A DNA stretch of 64,000 bases from Hypericum androsaemum (GCA_963995505.1 OZ023190.1:16982092-17046091), one strand, 5' to 3'; positions 16,053 to 29,237 are shown, counted from the stretch's first letter. The notes: generated by a model not told the origin, from the sequence alone. Program-made: numbers and translations.

Positions 16053-16979
16053 ATGGAAGAGATAACGGCGGCAGTCGACAACTTAAACCTGGCCGCCGAC
16101 ACACCGCCGCCGCCGGCAGCCGAAGGAGACGCCGTCCTCAAGAAGAACCGCATCCAAGTCTCCAACACCAAGAAGCCCATCTTCTTCTACGTTAATCTCG
16201 CCAAGGTCGGTCGGTGTCTATTCCTACTCCACCCCACCGCGTAATTAGGGTTTCCGATTCTTACCGATTGCTCTTTCCTCGCAGAGGTATATGCAACAGC
16301 ACAACGAGGTGGAGCTCTCCGCGCTCGGGATGGGTAATTTCTCTCTTCTCAATTCGTCGTTAGGTTAGATAGATGCTTCGGTCGTCCGAATTTCGGGAGG
16401 ATTAATGTTTCGGTGTCTGCTTTTAGTAATGTCCGATTGATTTTCGTCACCGTCAACTGATGCTGTCTGTAAGTATATATCTCGTTCCTTCTTGCAGCTA
16501 TTGCGACAGTTGTCACGGTCGCTGAAATTCTGAAGAACACCGGATTCGCTGTCGAAAGGAGTAAGGATGTTTTTCGCATTGTCGAGTAAGTTAGTTCGAT
16601 CGAGTGGGGGCTAATTTCTTTTTTTTGCAGAGATCACGACCTCGACTCTGGATATGAGGGATGAATCCAGAGGGCGTCCTGTCCAAAAAGCCAAGGTGAA
16701 GAACAATTTACTTCAGAAATGATATATCTGTTCCGAACTTGACCCTAGTTTATCGTGCTTTATGCAACCTAAGTTTTACTGCACAAAACATAAATAGAGA
16801 AGATGCCCTTTCTTTTAATCTTACCCTCGATTTATATCTTGAACTTGTTCCGTCATTTTTCCCGTCATCAGATTGAGATATTGCTTGGGAAGACTGAAAA
16901 CTTTGATGAGATTATGGCAGCTGCGGCCGCCGCTGCTGCTGAGGAGAGGGAATATGCTGATGGTGAAGATCAGAGTTGA
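16053..16979 (+). CDS. Alba DNA/RNA-binding protein
   Basis: Plant Alba-domain proteins bind nucleic acid, including R-loops and RNA, in nucleus and cytoplasm. Five exons: 16053-16205, 16285-16333, 16498-16560, 16631-16695 and 16872-16979 (TGA). All are in phase, giving 145 aa. The Alba fold spans NRIQVSNTKKPIFFYVNLAKRYMQQ, ELSALGMAIATVVTVAEILKNTGFAVE and the final strands up to KAKIEILLGK. It is close to Arabidopsis At2g34160. A run of eight alanines (from GCA, GCT, GCG and GCC codons) follows FDEIM near the C-terminus, and the tail is acidic. I chose the ATG at 16053. The frame is open further upstream, but only a GTG (16038) precedes it. Confidence 0.93.
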
Positions 16980-18564
16980 AGAGGTCTGCTTTCAAGTGTC
17001 TGGTTTGGCTTTGTTTCCATTTAACTGGTCCTTAAATAAATACAATTAGAGAGACAACTTCGTTTTGTTTGTAGGTTGCCTGCCCTTATCCAAGGTCACT
17101 GGGTCACTACTAGCTGTTGATTCTGTGTTGTTTGTTATTATAACTTGTAAGCATAGAGATACCACCTTTCATTGCCCAATGCAATTTTCTTGACCAATTC
17201 ATTTCCTTTTCAATGGATGTGCTTGGTTCAAGTCATGTGTCGTGTATACCCCACGAAGCGTCCGTTCCCATGGAAAATGATTAGGCTTCAATCCCATGTA
17301 TCGGTATTGATCCGACCAGAGAGGGCTAGGGAAGTCATAACTATGTTAGGCAGAACTGGTAACCTCTGTTTTGAGCTGGTATGTCATGGACTCGCTTAGC
17401 GCGGTTATGTTATGTTATGTGTGACTGTTGTTGGTAAATCATTCGGCAAGATAATTTCATATAGGAAATTGGTACACTCTTCGGGTTTTCCAAACGATTT
17501 GTTAAGAGTTATTGAAGATTCAAAGAAAAAGAGGACTTGCTCTTGTCGTATCTTGACCAAAATGGCCAAGCTGAATACACAGTTTAATGTAATCGCAGGT
17601 CCAACGTTACATGATAATTGGTAAATTTCAGCAGATTCACGCAAAAATAAACTGCTAACCGTGATGGAGAAAAATTAAGTATCCCAAAATAATTTTTTTT
17701 TCTAAATTAGGTGGACGTAATGAAACAACCTTCTTCTCGTCGGAGAAATATTAACATTCGACACAAATTATTCAGCGAAGCATATTCCAAAAAATTGATA
17801 CTTGAACTCTTTGGTCAGTATGTGATATGTGAGGTGTCACCACTACGACAATGTGCCGTTCAGAGAAGTGAGCAGCTCTTATCTTCTCTCCGGTGACGGC
17901 GCCCGGTCTTACATCCGGTTAGTGACTTAGATTCGGGTTGTTTACTGCTTGTGCTTGCCCTTATATTTTTGGATCTAGGTCTTCCCTCTTTCGCCTTTTG
18001 TCTTGGTGGTTCGATGAGTTTTGAGATTTAGGCTCCTTTTGCCTCTAGGGTTTTGTGTTTCCGGATTCAAACAAAATTCAGGAAATATTTCCCAATTGCT
18101 CTTGAAAATTTGGTATTGCTTAGATGTATACAAGATTTAGTTAGGAGGCTGTTATAGACCAATGCGTATCTGTGCTTGTTAAGTTGTGATGTTTAACGAT
18201 TATAATTTTTGAAATGTAGTAAAGTTTTTTCAAGACAATTGTTGCATTCTCGAGACCATGAACCGGTTATCTGATTAAGTTGTAATAGTTTATTTTTTTC
18301 ATGCGACCGGTATGAATGCTTGGCATTTAAATTTCCCATCTGAAAAGTGATTTTGGAATAATTTAAGCTAAAAAATGGGACGGAACAGCGATTGAGCATG
18401 AAGATGATAAAAAATATATGGTTGAACAGCATTGTGAATTACGAAAGTAAAAGATAAGTGCTACGAATACAAGCTATCTCCTTTTTCTTGAACAAAATTA
18501 TAAACGCATCGGACAAAATTCAGACGAGTCCCAAAGTGGACTTAACAAACAAGACCCAGCTTCA
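16980..18564. other. Spacer between Alba and RRS1
   Basis: The first few hundred bases are probably the Alba 3' UTR. The rest contains short open frames on both strands without domain pattern. I recognise no gene, RNA or element. Confidence 0.4.
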
Positions 18565-21151
18565 TCATGCTCTGGTTTTTGAAAATGACTTGGCAAACTT
18601 CTTTCCAGATCCGTCCTTCCCCCCTCCTCTCATGGGTTTCTTTCCAGATCTTTCCTTCCCTTTCATGGGTTTCTTCCCGGATCTGTCATTCCCTTTCATG
18701 GGTTTGCCCTTGGGTTTCAGCTTGTCCGAGGTCGAAAACCGTTTATCTTGCTGCGTTTTCCGTCTTTTATCGCTCTTCGCGTTGTACATCGAGATGGCCT
18801 ATTTTTCATGCACAAAAAGGATGAGAGAACTGTGTGTCACACTGTCACTACAGAAAATCAGTTCAGACATGACATTATATAAGCGTACCTTGCCAACATT
18901 AAGTATCTCGTGCGAATTCTTCGCAATGATTTTGCTAAGAACTTTTTCTGTCTGCTCTCGTTCTTGATTGCCAGCACCTTTACCCTCAACAACCGGCAGA
19001 AACTGAAAAAAAAATGATGAAGACGTGTTACTAAACATCAAGATGTCAATGCAACCATAATTCAGGAGATTCAACCAAGATGACTGAGGTTAAGTTAAGA
19101 ACCTTGCGATGTTTCCCTTGCTTCTTAGCAGCTTTCTCACCGGGCAACTTTTTGTCGAACTTCCCACCACTAGCTGTTGCCGTTGCAGCTATTCCAGCAA
19201 CATCTCCGAGTTCATGTTTAGTTAATTTCTTTGGTGCAGCTTGACTGCCAGTTATAGGTAAAGCTGTAGCGGCTAGATGTATGTGACTGCAGAAATAACT
19301 CAATTAAGTACCCTCGGCTTGTAAACGGTTCTCATCAGTTGTTGTAGAGCAGTGACAATTAATTGTACGCATTTGTCACAAAAAACAAACAGATAGACAC
19401 AAGAAACTGGAACTTGGTGCTCAAGTCTTCTCCCTCTCCAGCTAACAAGAACCCTTTCTGACAGAGATACGTCGATGCCAATCGTGGTTTACATTGATGC
19501 AAATATTGCCGGCAATTAAGCAGCCAGAGAAGCAAGAGACAATCTAATGGGGATGGAACATAAGCTCGGGCTTCAAATGTTACAAATTAGGGGAGTACGA
19601 GGCGAACCTGGGCAATGAACCAACTTTTGCTGCTTGCTTCAAGTTCTGCATTCGATTCTTCTCTTGCTTATCAACTCTTTTCTTCCTCTCTTCTATCCTC
19701 TTGGCAAATGGGTCCTCTCCTACCACTGCAACACAATGCAAATAGAGAAATGAGCTCACAGATTACAGACTACAATCGTTATCAACAAGTGCATAAACTT
19801 TAGTAGTTCGTCATTGCCAGAAATCCATTTGTCAATAAAATTAACATCTTGAAAATGAATTCTTCAGTAAAAGCTCGTTACATTACCATCGGTCATTTTG
19901 GCCTCTATAATCGGGATATCCTTATCATCATTAACCCGATCATATCCAAAGCGCCTTTTCCAAGTGCCAGTTTGTTCATCCCATGCCTGTTTATCCTTTT
20001 TGTGTTTCTGTATACCTGTAATCATGTCACAAAACCAAGCTTGCTCACTTTTGCACAAGGGCAATAATTCAAATCAATGTTAAACAACGGGATAAGTATC
20101 CAGAAGTTGAAGACACATAGAGAAACTAGTTGAGAGAAATCTCTAAAATAATCTTCAGTGAAATCTAGCTCCAACAAGAGACATACCTTTCGCTTTGGCA
20201 AATTGTTCCCATTTGGTAGGAGGTTTAGGCTTTGGCAGCTGAAAAGAGAGCATACCATTGCCATGAGTGACTGTAGCGGTTTGATGAAACAGTAAGAAGC
20301 AAGATGGGAAAGGAACACATCTAGAGGAGGTTCAACTTAAGTATCCACGACACAGAGCGTTTCCCATCCTATTTTCCATTTTTTCATTTAGATGCAGTTA
20401 TGACATTTGTATTTTCTCAAGGCAGCTGAACTAAGCATCTTGGAGAATGTTATCGGTAACAAAGTTCAAATGCGAAAATATGTAAATTGCAAAGTTGATG
20501 CGGAAAATTCGTTAGATGGTGTCCCAACTCCAAACCTCAATTCTGATATCAGAATCAGTTACTGCTGAAACTCAACCCTCGAGCATACCAACCGACCACT
20601 TGCACAAAAGTTCCAGCAAACTAAGAACCTAATAAACGACAGCAAGCGTCAACTCTAGTAGAGAAGAACACAGAACTTACAGGCTTCGATCTAGGTAACC
20701 TCGTTGTTGGTGGAGGCAACTTAACAAGCGGACCATCAACATCTTCGGACGAAGGCAAGTTAAAAAGGGCATCAGCAATAAGCTGGACTAACTCGGTGCC
20801 CTTCTTCAAGCATTCCTCTACCAACTCCTCCCTAGACAAAATTCAAACAAACACCAATATCATCAAATCCCCTTTCCCCCTTCTTGACTTCAATATAAAT
20901 TTCTTAATATATTGGCAAAGCTCAAAGTATGGATAAAATAAACAATTTTCACCCCATACCCAGATGGTTAAACAAGCTTAAGAGAACACTGAACAGTAAA
21001 GGTAGAGTCTTTATTAAAAAAACGGAAGGTGGGAGAACCTAGAGGTGGGAGGAGGATCAGGGAAAGTCTGAAAAGGGTCAAAAGCCATGAGATGGCCTAG
21101 GTCGACTTTGCTCTCCTTCTGCTCTGTCTCTATCTCCATTTGACCTTCCAT
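18565..21151 (-). CDS. RRS1: Ribosome biogenesis regulatory protein RRS1
   Basis: A nucleolar factor that works with RPF2 to load the 5S RNP (RPL5, RPL11, 5S rRNA) onto pre-60S ribosomes. Eight exons, 5' to 3': 21151-21039, 20831-20681, 20238-20187, 20015-19887, 19725-19608, 19286-19103, 19002-18889 and 18798-18565. Phases agree and the product is 364 aa. Conserved blocks in order: [118 protein letters not shown]. It is longer than the Arabidopsis protein (about 318 aa), partly because of a lysine/glycine-rich C-tail with near-repeats of SGKKPMKG. That basic tail probably serves nucleolar targeting or RNA contact (inference). Confidence 0.95.
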
Positions 21152-22289
21152 CTCCTCCTTCCTTTGGCTGTTGTGCGCAAGTTCTGGAGAGCAAAAACGG
21201 AGGAGGTCACGGGAAACAAGGAAGAAACTCGGCGGAAGAGGGTTTAGGGTTGAGGTAGCGGCCTCGACTTTGGTAAATGTGGAGTAGTTGAGTTGGGCCC
21301 AAACTTACCATGGAATTATTTCTTTTGTTTTGTGGGCTTTAAGGCTTTTGAAAGTCAGTGAGTTAAGCAATTCAATAGAAATCCTATGATGGTTTGATAT
21401 TAAATTTAAACAAGCACATAGCCCATATTAACATCGTAAACATTAGATTTATTGAGCTTGCATTCTACACCCAAAGTTATAACTATGACATAAATCACAA
21501 ATTAGATTTATTAAGTACGCCCAATATAAAGAAGAGATTTATTTAGCTTTTCGAAAATAAGGTCGGGCCAAATATTCTAAAAATCTCAAGCCTCAAACAG
21601 GAGATTCATGATTTGTGAGGTTTTGAAGATGTTATATGTTTTAACAAATTCACCTGTGATGATAGACTACTCTTCTCTTGCAAATACTTGTTTTGACTAT
21701 GAATGGAGCATACTCACTCAAATCTAATCTTCATCCCAAAAAAAATCGGCGAACGCACATAACATTTAACTAACAGTTGATTGCATCAAATATAGCAAGA
21801 AAAGACCTCCACTTTTCTGCCAATATCAAACTCCCAACCACAAATAAAGATTCAGCAAACCACTCGCCTAAACTAAAAATGGAGAAGACCAAAAAGAAAC
21901 AAGCATCATCTCCCCCACCTCCAAGTCCTACCAAAGACGGCGACAGGAAGCACATCATGTATCATTTCACTCCATCAAATCATCAAGGTGTAGATTGGCT
22001 ACCAACGCCCCTTGTCTAACAAGGAACAAGATGCACACTGAAAACATTCATAAGCAAAACAAATCGAAAACATTCCCCATCTATCCAGCAAAATGAGGCA
22101 CCAATGGAAGCCTCTTCTCACCAAGTCCAAATGATATCGCGTACCTCTAATTACCTTGAAAACCGATGCTCGTACTCTAAAAAATAAATAAAATTACACA
22201 TCGGACTAAAAGAAACAGCACATATAATTCTTATCCCAAAAAAATAAATAAATATCACACATCAAATTAAAAAGAAATTGGGAAAAATG
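21152..22289. other. Intergenic, RRS1 upstream region and AT-rich spacer
   Basis: The RRS1 promoter lies in the first 150 bases or so. Beyond that there is no convincing coding sequence. A fragment at about 22131-22180 (gatatcgcgtacctctaatt...) is a partial extra copy of the sequence that starts the duplicated block at 22290. Confidence 0.4.
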
Positions 22290-24336
22290 ACGAGTGATAT
22301 CGCTTGCGTCTAATTACCTCGAAAACCAGCTCTCGCACTCTCCTCTTCAGGTTGGTAGAAGTTAGAGTTTTCGAGAATCAACAGAGATCGGAGCCTCCTC
22401 GTCGTCATCGTGAGAGCCGGGTAGAATCCGCTCTGGCTGGGCCGCTCCCTCCCACGTCTATCCTCTGCCGCTTACGTTTGTTTCTCTCTTGTCTTTTCCT
22501 TTAGTATTTATTACCACTCTTGCCAAATGTCATTTCGCCTAAAAAATAAGACATGTACAAATTCATGGAAGTCCAAGATTCAAACCCTGACATGGCCTAA
22601 AAATTTATCTTTTAAAAATAAAAAAATCATTCTTGTATTATTAGAAGATCGATGATGGACACTATGCAATTTAAAAATTTTATGACATTCCACAGTACTT
22701 AGTTGCATGAATTATGTCCAACTTTAAACAACACTCAAGGAGAATTTAGTTGGTATGGTTGGTCTTTTACATTACTCAACCATTGTAATTCATTGATGTT
22801 GTCTTCCTGTGAATCTGATGTTGTCTTTTTAGTTAGGAACAATAGTGAATTGATTCTAGATCTGGAGTTCAAAATGTACTTAGAATGCAAAAATGTTTAG
22901 TCAAATTTCTAAATAAGAGAACTGTACTTTGACAAAAAAAAAGTTGAGTCTCGTCGCATCGAATTCTCAATTCTTGACCAAACAAGTTGAATAAGAACCT
23001 TCACAGTTGAACACCTCGTCTTAACATGATAAGGGAGATCTATATTAGTTTTTTGGTGAATTCCATTTTATTCCAAAGTGGTATTTTAAAAATCGACCAA
23101 ACCTAGCCGGTTGTACAAATTTTCAAAATATCTTTGGGTTATTTAATAAAAAAACCATTATAAAAATAGGTATGTAAGTTTAGCTCGATTGGATTACCTT
23201 ACTTTAAGTTTTTTCTATTTAATGGGCATTAATGAGAATACAAATTTAGTTTTTTTATTTAGAGTTGAGTGTTAGTCACTACACTAAAATATCACTACAT
23301 TGATATCGTTGTGATAGAGAAATATATTATTTTAGAGAGGTTATAAATAAGAGAAATTTTTGATTTACTTTTGAAACAAACAAACAATATTTTTATCCTC
23401 TAAATACATATAAACAAAAATATTACTTAATTTGTATCCAAATCATTAAATAATATAGTTACATTGTAGTTATTTCTTTATCATTATTCATATCATCAAA
23501 AAATTTGGCTTTTAGCATTTGTCAAGTGTTACATTCAATTAGTATATTTTAATATAACAATACGAGAATTACAATGATCATTTAATGATCATTCAGAGGA
23601 TGAATAATGATGTAAAATCACCGAATAAGCAAATACAAACAAATTTCATTTTAAAATATTTTGATGTGATTGTATAACACAACCACATCACAAGTCCGGA
23701 GAAGACAAACATATGCGCAATTTGCAAGTGTAAAATATGAAACTATGAGATGCATAAAAATAGCTTCATTTATCTACTTTGTTGTTGATTTGCTTTGGTA
23801 TTTGTTTGTTCTAATTTTTTTATTATATTTACTTATTTTACGAATTTGACCAATATTTTAAGATAATAGTTTGGTGTAGGCTTGCTTATTTGATAATTTC
23901 TATATCATTATAATTATTTTCACGTTATATTAAAATATACTAATTGAATGTAACTAGGGGTGATGATGGTGCAATTTTACGGTGTGAAGGCTCTAAGTAA
24001 CGCCGCATCGCACTTGGAAAAAAAAAGTGATACCAATGGTGTCACAGTTTGGTTCAAAACTGTATGTTCCACGGTGTAACGTTGTCAGCTGTAGTTTTGC
24101 GGTTTCACGGTTCGAAAACCCGTCAATTTTATTAAGTTTTGTTAAATTTTACTAATTCACAAACCCAATTCTAATACAGTCGTGATACAATTATTTTTGT
24201 CTTCATGTATAACAAGTACATAACTCTGAATAACATCAATTTTCCTAACTTGGTTCGGGACAAGAATTCTATTCCATGTACATTAATATTTCCTATTCGT
24301 AGACGAAAAAGAACATCCCCGAACAAAGCCCTTATG

Positions 24337-24587
24337 TATAAATATCAAACTCACCCTCGCTAGGAACGTAGTTGACAATTTAGGCTTCATAAGTCATATC
24401 AAACTCACCACTGTTGCATAATCTTCTTCCAAGCTTGCTTCTAATTAGTACAAAAATAATGGAGTCAATGAAGAAGATACTCTTGGATAGAGAAGTAGTA
24501 GGGACAAGAAAGTCAAAGACGAAGATAGTGTACACATTGGGGCCGGAGTCGAGGTCCGTGGAGATGCTGGAGAGGCCTCTAAGGTGA
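24337..24587 (+). pseudogene. Pyruvate kinase 5' fragment (copy A)
   Basis: A TATAAATA box at 24337-24344 is followed about 115 bp later by an ATG at 24459. The frame from there reads 42 codons starting MESMKKILLDREVVGTRK and containing TKIVYTLGPESRSVEMLER, then stops with TGA. This matches the N-terminal strand of cytosolic pyruvate kinase (family pattern TKIVCTLGPASRS..MLEKLLRAG). The catalytic barrel is absent. The piece looks like a promoter plus first exon copied into the block. Confidence 0.75.
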
Positions 24588-24589
24588 AG

Positions 24590-24725
24590 GACCGGTTTAG
24601 CAAGATCCTCGGGGCTATGGAGAACCCTCGGGGCGCTAAAGCTTAAGCTTTTGGGAATCTCTTAAGTAAGATCCTGACCTCGTCCTTTCTTATGGATAAA
24701 AGGGTGTTTAGATGGTGATTCAATT
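24590..24725 (-). pseudogene. P450 fragment, truncated (copy A)
   Basis: On the minus strand this reads NHHLNTLLSIRKDEVRILLKR, then a stop, then LAPRGF. That corresponds to the better-preserved P450 piece in copy B. The rest is missing. Confidence 0.55.
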
Positions 24726-24930
24726 AGATTCTTATGGACCCTAAATGGCGTTGGTTTCTCTAATGGTCATTGTAGTATGTTGATCCAATGGTGGTTCAGT
24801 TATAGTTCGAGTACCTGGCCATTAAAAAAGGAGGGCAGTCGGTTAGGACGAGAGAGAAGTAAAATGACATCGGAAGAGAAGGGAGAGCGAGGGAGGAGAG
24901 AGAGGGGCAAGAAGGAAGAGGGGAGGGAGA

Positions 24931-25489
24931 CTACCAATAAACATTGTTTTACAAAATGTGGTCATTGTGATTTGACATTCAAATCAGATCTGATTAATTC
25001 TAAAATCTGGAAGTTTGGACATTCTCATTAATTTTATATGCATTTAAACATTTAGTCTAAAAAAAATCTATGCCTAATTAAATTTGAAAAGATACACGAA
25101 AATATCTATTTTCAAATTACGTACATTTTCAATTTAGGATAAAAATTTCAGTGGATGACGAGATTCAACATTTATCCTTTCAAGAAACAGAAATTGAATT
25201 TATGCAGCAAACATCTATTAAATATTACCTATCAAGTAATTTTCTAAATAAAATACAAACTAAATGTACATGAATATAACAAAATAAATTTAACCTAGTT
25301 TTTTTAATTTTGTTATGAGTATATTTCCTAGTTATTATCGTATCACCAAGTGTGATACATGTCTTATCAAGTAAATAAGTTTCAGAACATCTTTGCTTAA
25401 TATTTAGGTAATAGATTCTGATGTTCAATGAAATTGACCAATCAAGACAATCTATTATTGTTTAGTTCTTAATATTTAACAAATCAAAA
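24931..25489. other. AT-rich spacer between block A and the MITE
   Basis: No coding pattern and no clear repeat structure. Confidence 0.35.
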
Positions 25490-25798
25490 TTTTTAGTTTT
25501 AAGACCTAAATTTTGGTCATTTTCCGACAAGGCTTTATTAAAAATACAAAAATATTTCTAACTTCATAAATTACTAAATTGTCAATTATCCCAAACATAT
25601 TAAGAACTCTTTATACACTATACAATCCATTAGAGAAGACAACATATGGGATTAAGGTATTGGGGGTATAAAATAGAAGATAGAGATAAGTGACAATTTA
25701 GTAATTTCTAAAGTTAGGGATGCTTTTGTATTTTAATATAATCTTGCCAGAAAAGTGACCAAAATTTTGTTATAACGACTAAATAATTTAGTTTATGC
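25490..25798. mobile_element. MITE with ~100-bp inverted repeats, copy 1
   Basis: The left arm contains aaattttggtca, attaaaaatacaaaa and aattactaaattgtc. The right arm carries these inverted, as gacaatttagtaattt, tttgtattttaat and tgaccaaaatttt. A related copy lies at 30886-31192. Exact termini and target-site duplication are not resolved. Confidence 0.7.
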
Positions 25799-26454
25799 CA
25801 AGTGGATCACTTCCCTAAAAAGAAAAAAGACAAAACAAATTTATCAGCATAAACCGGAGCCAAAAGATACCCTAAATTATCAAAAAGCCTAAAAGAACCC
25901 AAAGGGATACCCTAAAATCCCAATTTTTATCAAGAAAATCATAACATTACCCTGTAAACTTCGTGTTCCTCACCGTCCGCCGCGGAGCTCGAGTAGAGGG
26001 ACGTCATCTGAATTCTTACGTATCAGCCCTGGAGGTGGCCATCCGGATACTTGTCAAATGATTTATGCTCGAATAATCAGGTCTTTGAGACGAGATGGGC
26101 AAGATGGGGTGAAATGATCCAACCAACGATCACTAGTATAAGCACAACAACCATAACTCTCGTCATCGTCATCTTGGAAGGGAGAGGGGAAAAAAGAGAA
26201 GGTTATGAGGGAGGGTGGCAAATGGGAAGAGGGGGGGTTTTCAAGAGCGAGAGAGGGAGAGAGAGAGAGAGAGAGGGAGGGAGAAAAAGGGAGGGAGGGT
26301 CAAACGTTTAGTTTGGGATTCAGATATTCTGGGGTTAAACTACTCTTGCTCGAATCGAAGACAGAACCCTTGTATTGGGCCTTTACTATTTTTTTTATGG
26401 AGGAGGCCCACTAGGCTAATAAAATGCGAATATTTTTTTCAAAGTTTTAACAAA
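25799..26454. other. Spacer between duplicated blocks, with GA-rich tract
   Basis: Contains a (GA)n-rich purine run at about 26245-26300, which explains the overlapping plus-strand open frames there. A GC-rich island near 25970-26045 could be a gene fragment, but I cannot name it. Confidence 0.4.
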
Positions 26455-28408
26455 TGCACATCGAAAACCAGCTCTCGTACTCACCTCTTCAGCTTGGTAG
26501 AAGCTAGATTTTCTGAGAAGCAAGAGAGAAAGACAGAGATCGGAGTCTCCTCCTCGTCACTGTAAGAGCCAAGTAGAATCTGCTCCAGCTGGGCCACTCC
26601 CTCCCACATCTATCCTCCGCTGCTTTAGTTTGTTTTCCTCTTATCTTTTCCTTTAGTATTTATTATCATTTTTGCCAAAGGCTATTTAGCCTAACGACAC
26701 AAGGTGTGTACAAATTCATGGAGGTCCAGGATTCAATCCCTGACATGGTCTAAAAATTTATCTTTAAAAAAAATAAATCATTCTTGTATTATCAAAAGAT
26801 CAATGATGGACATGATGCAATTTAAAATTTTTATGACTTTCCACAGTACTTAGTTGTATGGATTAATTCCAACTTTAAACAACACTCAACTGGAAAATTT
26901 AGTTGGTATGATTGGTATTTTACATTATTCAACCATTGTACTTCATTGATGCTGTCTTCCTTTGAATCTGATGTTGTCTTTTTAGAATGCAACAATAGTG
27001 AATTGATTCTAGATCCGAAGTTCAAAATGTACTTAGAATGCAAAAATGTTTAGTCAAATTTCTAAATAAGAGAACTGTACTTTGACAAAAAAAAGTTGAG
27101 TATGTCGCATCGAATTCTCAATTCTTGACCGAACAAGTTGAATAAGAACCTTCTCAGTTGACCACCTCGTCTTAACATGATATGGGAGATCTATATTAGT
27201 TTTTTGGTGAATTCTGTTTTATTCTAAAGTGGTATTTTAAAAAGCGACAAAACCTAGCTGGTTGTAGAAATTTTCAAAATATTTTTGGGTTATTTAATAA
27301 AAATGCCATGATAAAAATAGGTATGTAAGTTTAACTCGATTGGATTACCTTACTTTAAGTTTTTTCTATTTAATGGGCATTAATGAGAAAATAATTTTAG
27401 TTTTTTTTATTTAGAGTTGAGTGTTAGTCACTACATTTATATCGTTCTGATAAAGAAATATATTATTTTAGAGAGGCTATAAATAAGAAAAAAAATTGAT
27501 TTACTTTTGAAATGAATAAACATTATTTTTTATCCTCTAAATACATATAAACAAAAATATTACTTAATTTGTATCCAAATCATAAAATAATATTGTTACA
27601 TTGTAGTTATTTCTTTATCATTATTCAGATCATCAAAAAATTTGGCTTTTAGCATTTTTCAAGTGGTACATTTAATTAGTATATTTTAATATAATAAGAT
27701 AAGAATTATAAAGACCATTTAACAATCTTTCAGAGGATGAATAATGATGTAAAAATTACCAAATAAGCAAATACAAACAAATATTTTTTAAAATATTTTG
27801 ATGCGATTGTATAACACAACCACATTACAAGTCCGGAGAAGACAAACGTATGCGCAATCTGCAAGTGTAAAAGATGAAACTATGAGATGCATAAAAATAG
27901 CTTTATTTATCTACTTTGTTGTTGATTTGCTTCAGTATTTGTTTGTACTAATTTTTTCATTATATTTACATATTTTACAAATTTAAATAATATTTTAAGA
28001 TAATAGTTTGGTGTAGGCTTGCTTATTTGATGATTTTTACATCATTGTAATTATTTTCTTGTTATATTAAAATATACTCATTGAATGTAACTAGGGGTGA
28101 TGACGGCTGTAAGTAACACCGCACCGCACTTAAAAATAATTGCATCACGATTGTATTAGAATTAGGTTTGTGAATTAGTAAAATTTTACGAAACTTAATA
28201 GAATTGAAGGGCTTTTGAACCAAATCGTGAAACTATAAGACTACAGCTGACAACGTTACACCGCAGAACACACAAAACTGCACTCTGGTACAACAAGTAA
28301 ATAACTATGAATAACATCAATTTTCCTAAATTGGTTCGGGACAAGAATTCCATTCCATGTACATTAATATTTCTTATTCGTAGATGAAAAATAAAATCCC
28401 CGAACAAA

Positions 28409-28697
28409 GCCCTTATGTATAAATATCAAACTCACCCTCGCTTGGAACGTACTTGAAAATTTAGGCTTCATAAGTCATATCAAACTCACCGTCGTTGCAT
28501 AAGCTTCTTCCAAGTTTGCTTCCAATTAGTACAAAACAATGGAGTCAATGAAGAAGATACTGTTGGAGAGAGAAGTAGTAGGGACGAGAAAGCCAAAGAT
28601 GAAAATAGTGTTCACATTGGGGCCGGAGTCGACATCCATGGAGATGCTAGAGAGGCTTCTAAGGGCGAGCGTGAACGTGGCTTACCACAGAATCTAA
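28409..28697 (+). pseudogene. Pyruvate kinase 5' fragment (copy B)
   Basis: The same TATAAATA motif lies upstream of an ATG at 28539. The frame gives 52 codons: MESMKKILLEREVVGTRK, then KIVFTLGPESTSMEMLERLL, then RASVNVAYHRI and a TAA stop. The end extends further into the family pattern (LLRAGMNVARF) than copy A before leaving it. Substrate-binding and metal-binding parts of the enzyme are absent. Confidence 0.75.
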
Positions 28698-28892
28698 TGA
28701 AGTTTAAGAGAGAAAGTAAGCTAAAGTAATTTTCATGATAAATTCAAAGAATGCTAAAATTTTAACTATTTATGACCAAAATTTTCAATAAATTTAAACA
28801 AAATCTTAATCGTTTAATATACTAACAGGAACATAATAATTCTAACACAAAAAAATTAAAAAGAGAAAATTGATAGACTGGATTTTTCTTAC

Positions 28893-29237
28893 CAAAATGA
28901 GACCTTTGATAATTTCATCATTGTAGTATTCGGGATGGATCTCCTGCAAAGCAAGCAACTTATAATTTCATCACAGCATCTCTCAAGCGTAGAACTCCTT
29001 CACAATCCAACTGAAATCCTTGGCCTCCTCGTTGTTCTCGTCCACGTCCTCCCCGAAGTACCACTTCCTGGAGAGCATCCTCATCAAGCTGTTTAAAGTC
29101 AGGTCCATGAAGAAAGGGCGCACCCTTACTATGGCAAACCCTCGGGGTGCTGAAGCTGAAGCTTTTTGGAGCCTCTTAAGTAAGATCATGACCTCGTCCT
29201 TTCCTATGGATAAAAGGGTGTTTAGATGGTGATTCAA
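28893..29237 (-). pseudogene. CYP81-type cytochrome P450 fragments
   Basis: Two minus-strand pieces are recognisable. The first (29237-28983) reads SIGKDEVMILLKRLQKASA, then RVRPFFMDLTLNSLMRMLS, then KWYFGEDVDENNEEAKDF, ending at an in-frame stop. The second (28943-28893) reads EIHPEYYNDEIIKGLIL between a good acceptor (ttgcag) and a donor (gtaaga), as at the conserved intron of this family. About 75 residues normally between them are gone. The I-helix oxygen-binding motif and the heme-cysteine region are absent, so it cannot be an enzyme. Confidence 0.75.

Larger units (their letters stand above)
22290..24930. repeat. Duplicated block, copy A (with host-gene fragments)
   Basis: Colinear with 26455-29410. 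Matching landmarks include: ccagctctcgcactc / ccagctctcgtactc; cttagttgcatga / cttagttgtatgg; aagttgaataagaacctt in both; agtccggagaagacaaac in both; ttggttcgggacaagaatt in both; and the pyruvate-kinase start. Matching stretches look roughly 85-95% identical by eye. Copy A lacks most of the P450 portion kept in copy B. Confidence 0.9.

Noticed and set aside
18458..18967. 169-codon plus-strand open frame
   Set aside because: Its repeats ([11 protein letters not shown]) are the reverse of the RRS1 basic repeat tail; RRS1 on the minus strand is clearly the gene.
25970..26045. GC-rich island that might be an exon (SYVSALEVAIRILVK on +)
   Set aside because: Too short to name, with no supporting exon on either side.
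26051..26565. Three overlapping plus-strand frames around 26.2 kb
   Set aside because: They read through a (GA)n tract, giving RERE-type low-complexity peptides.
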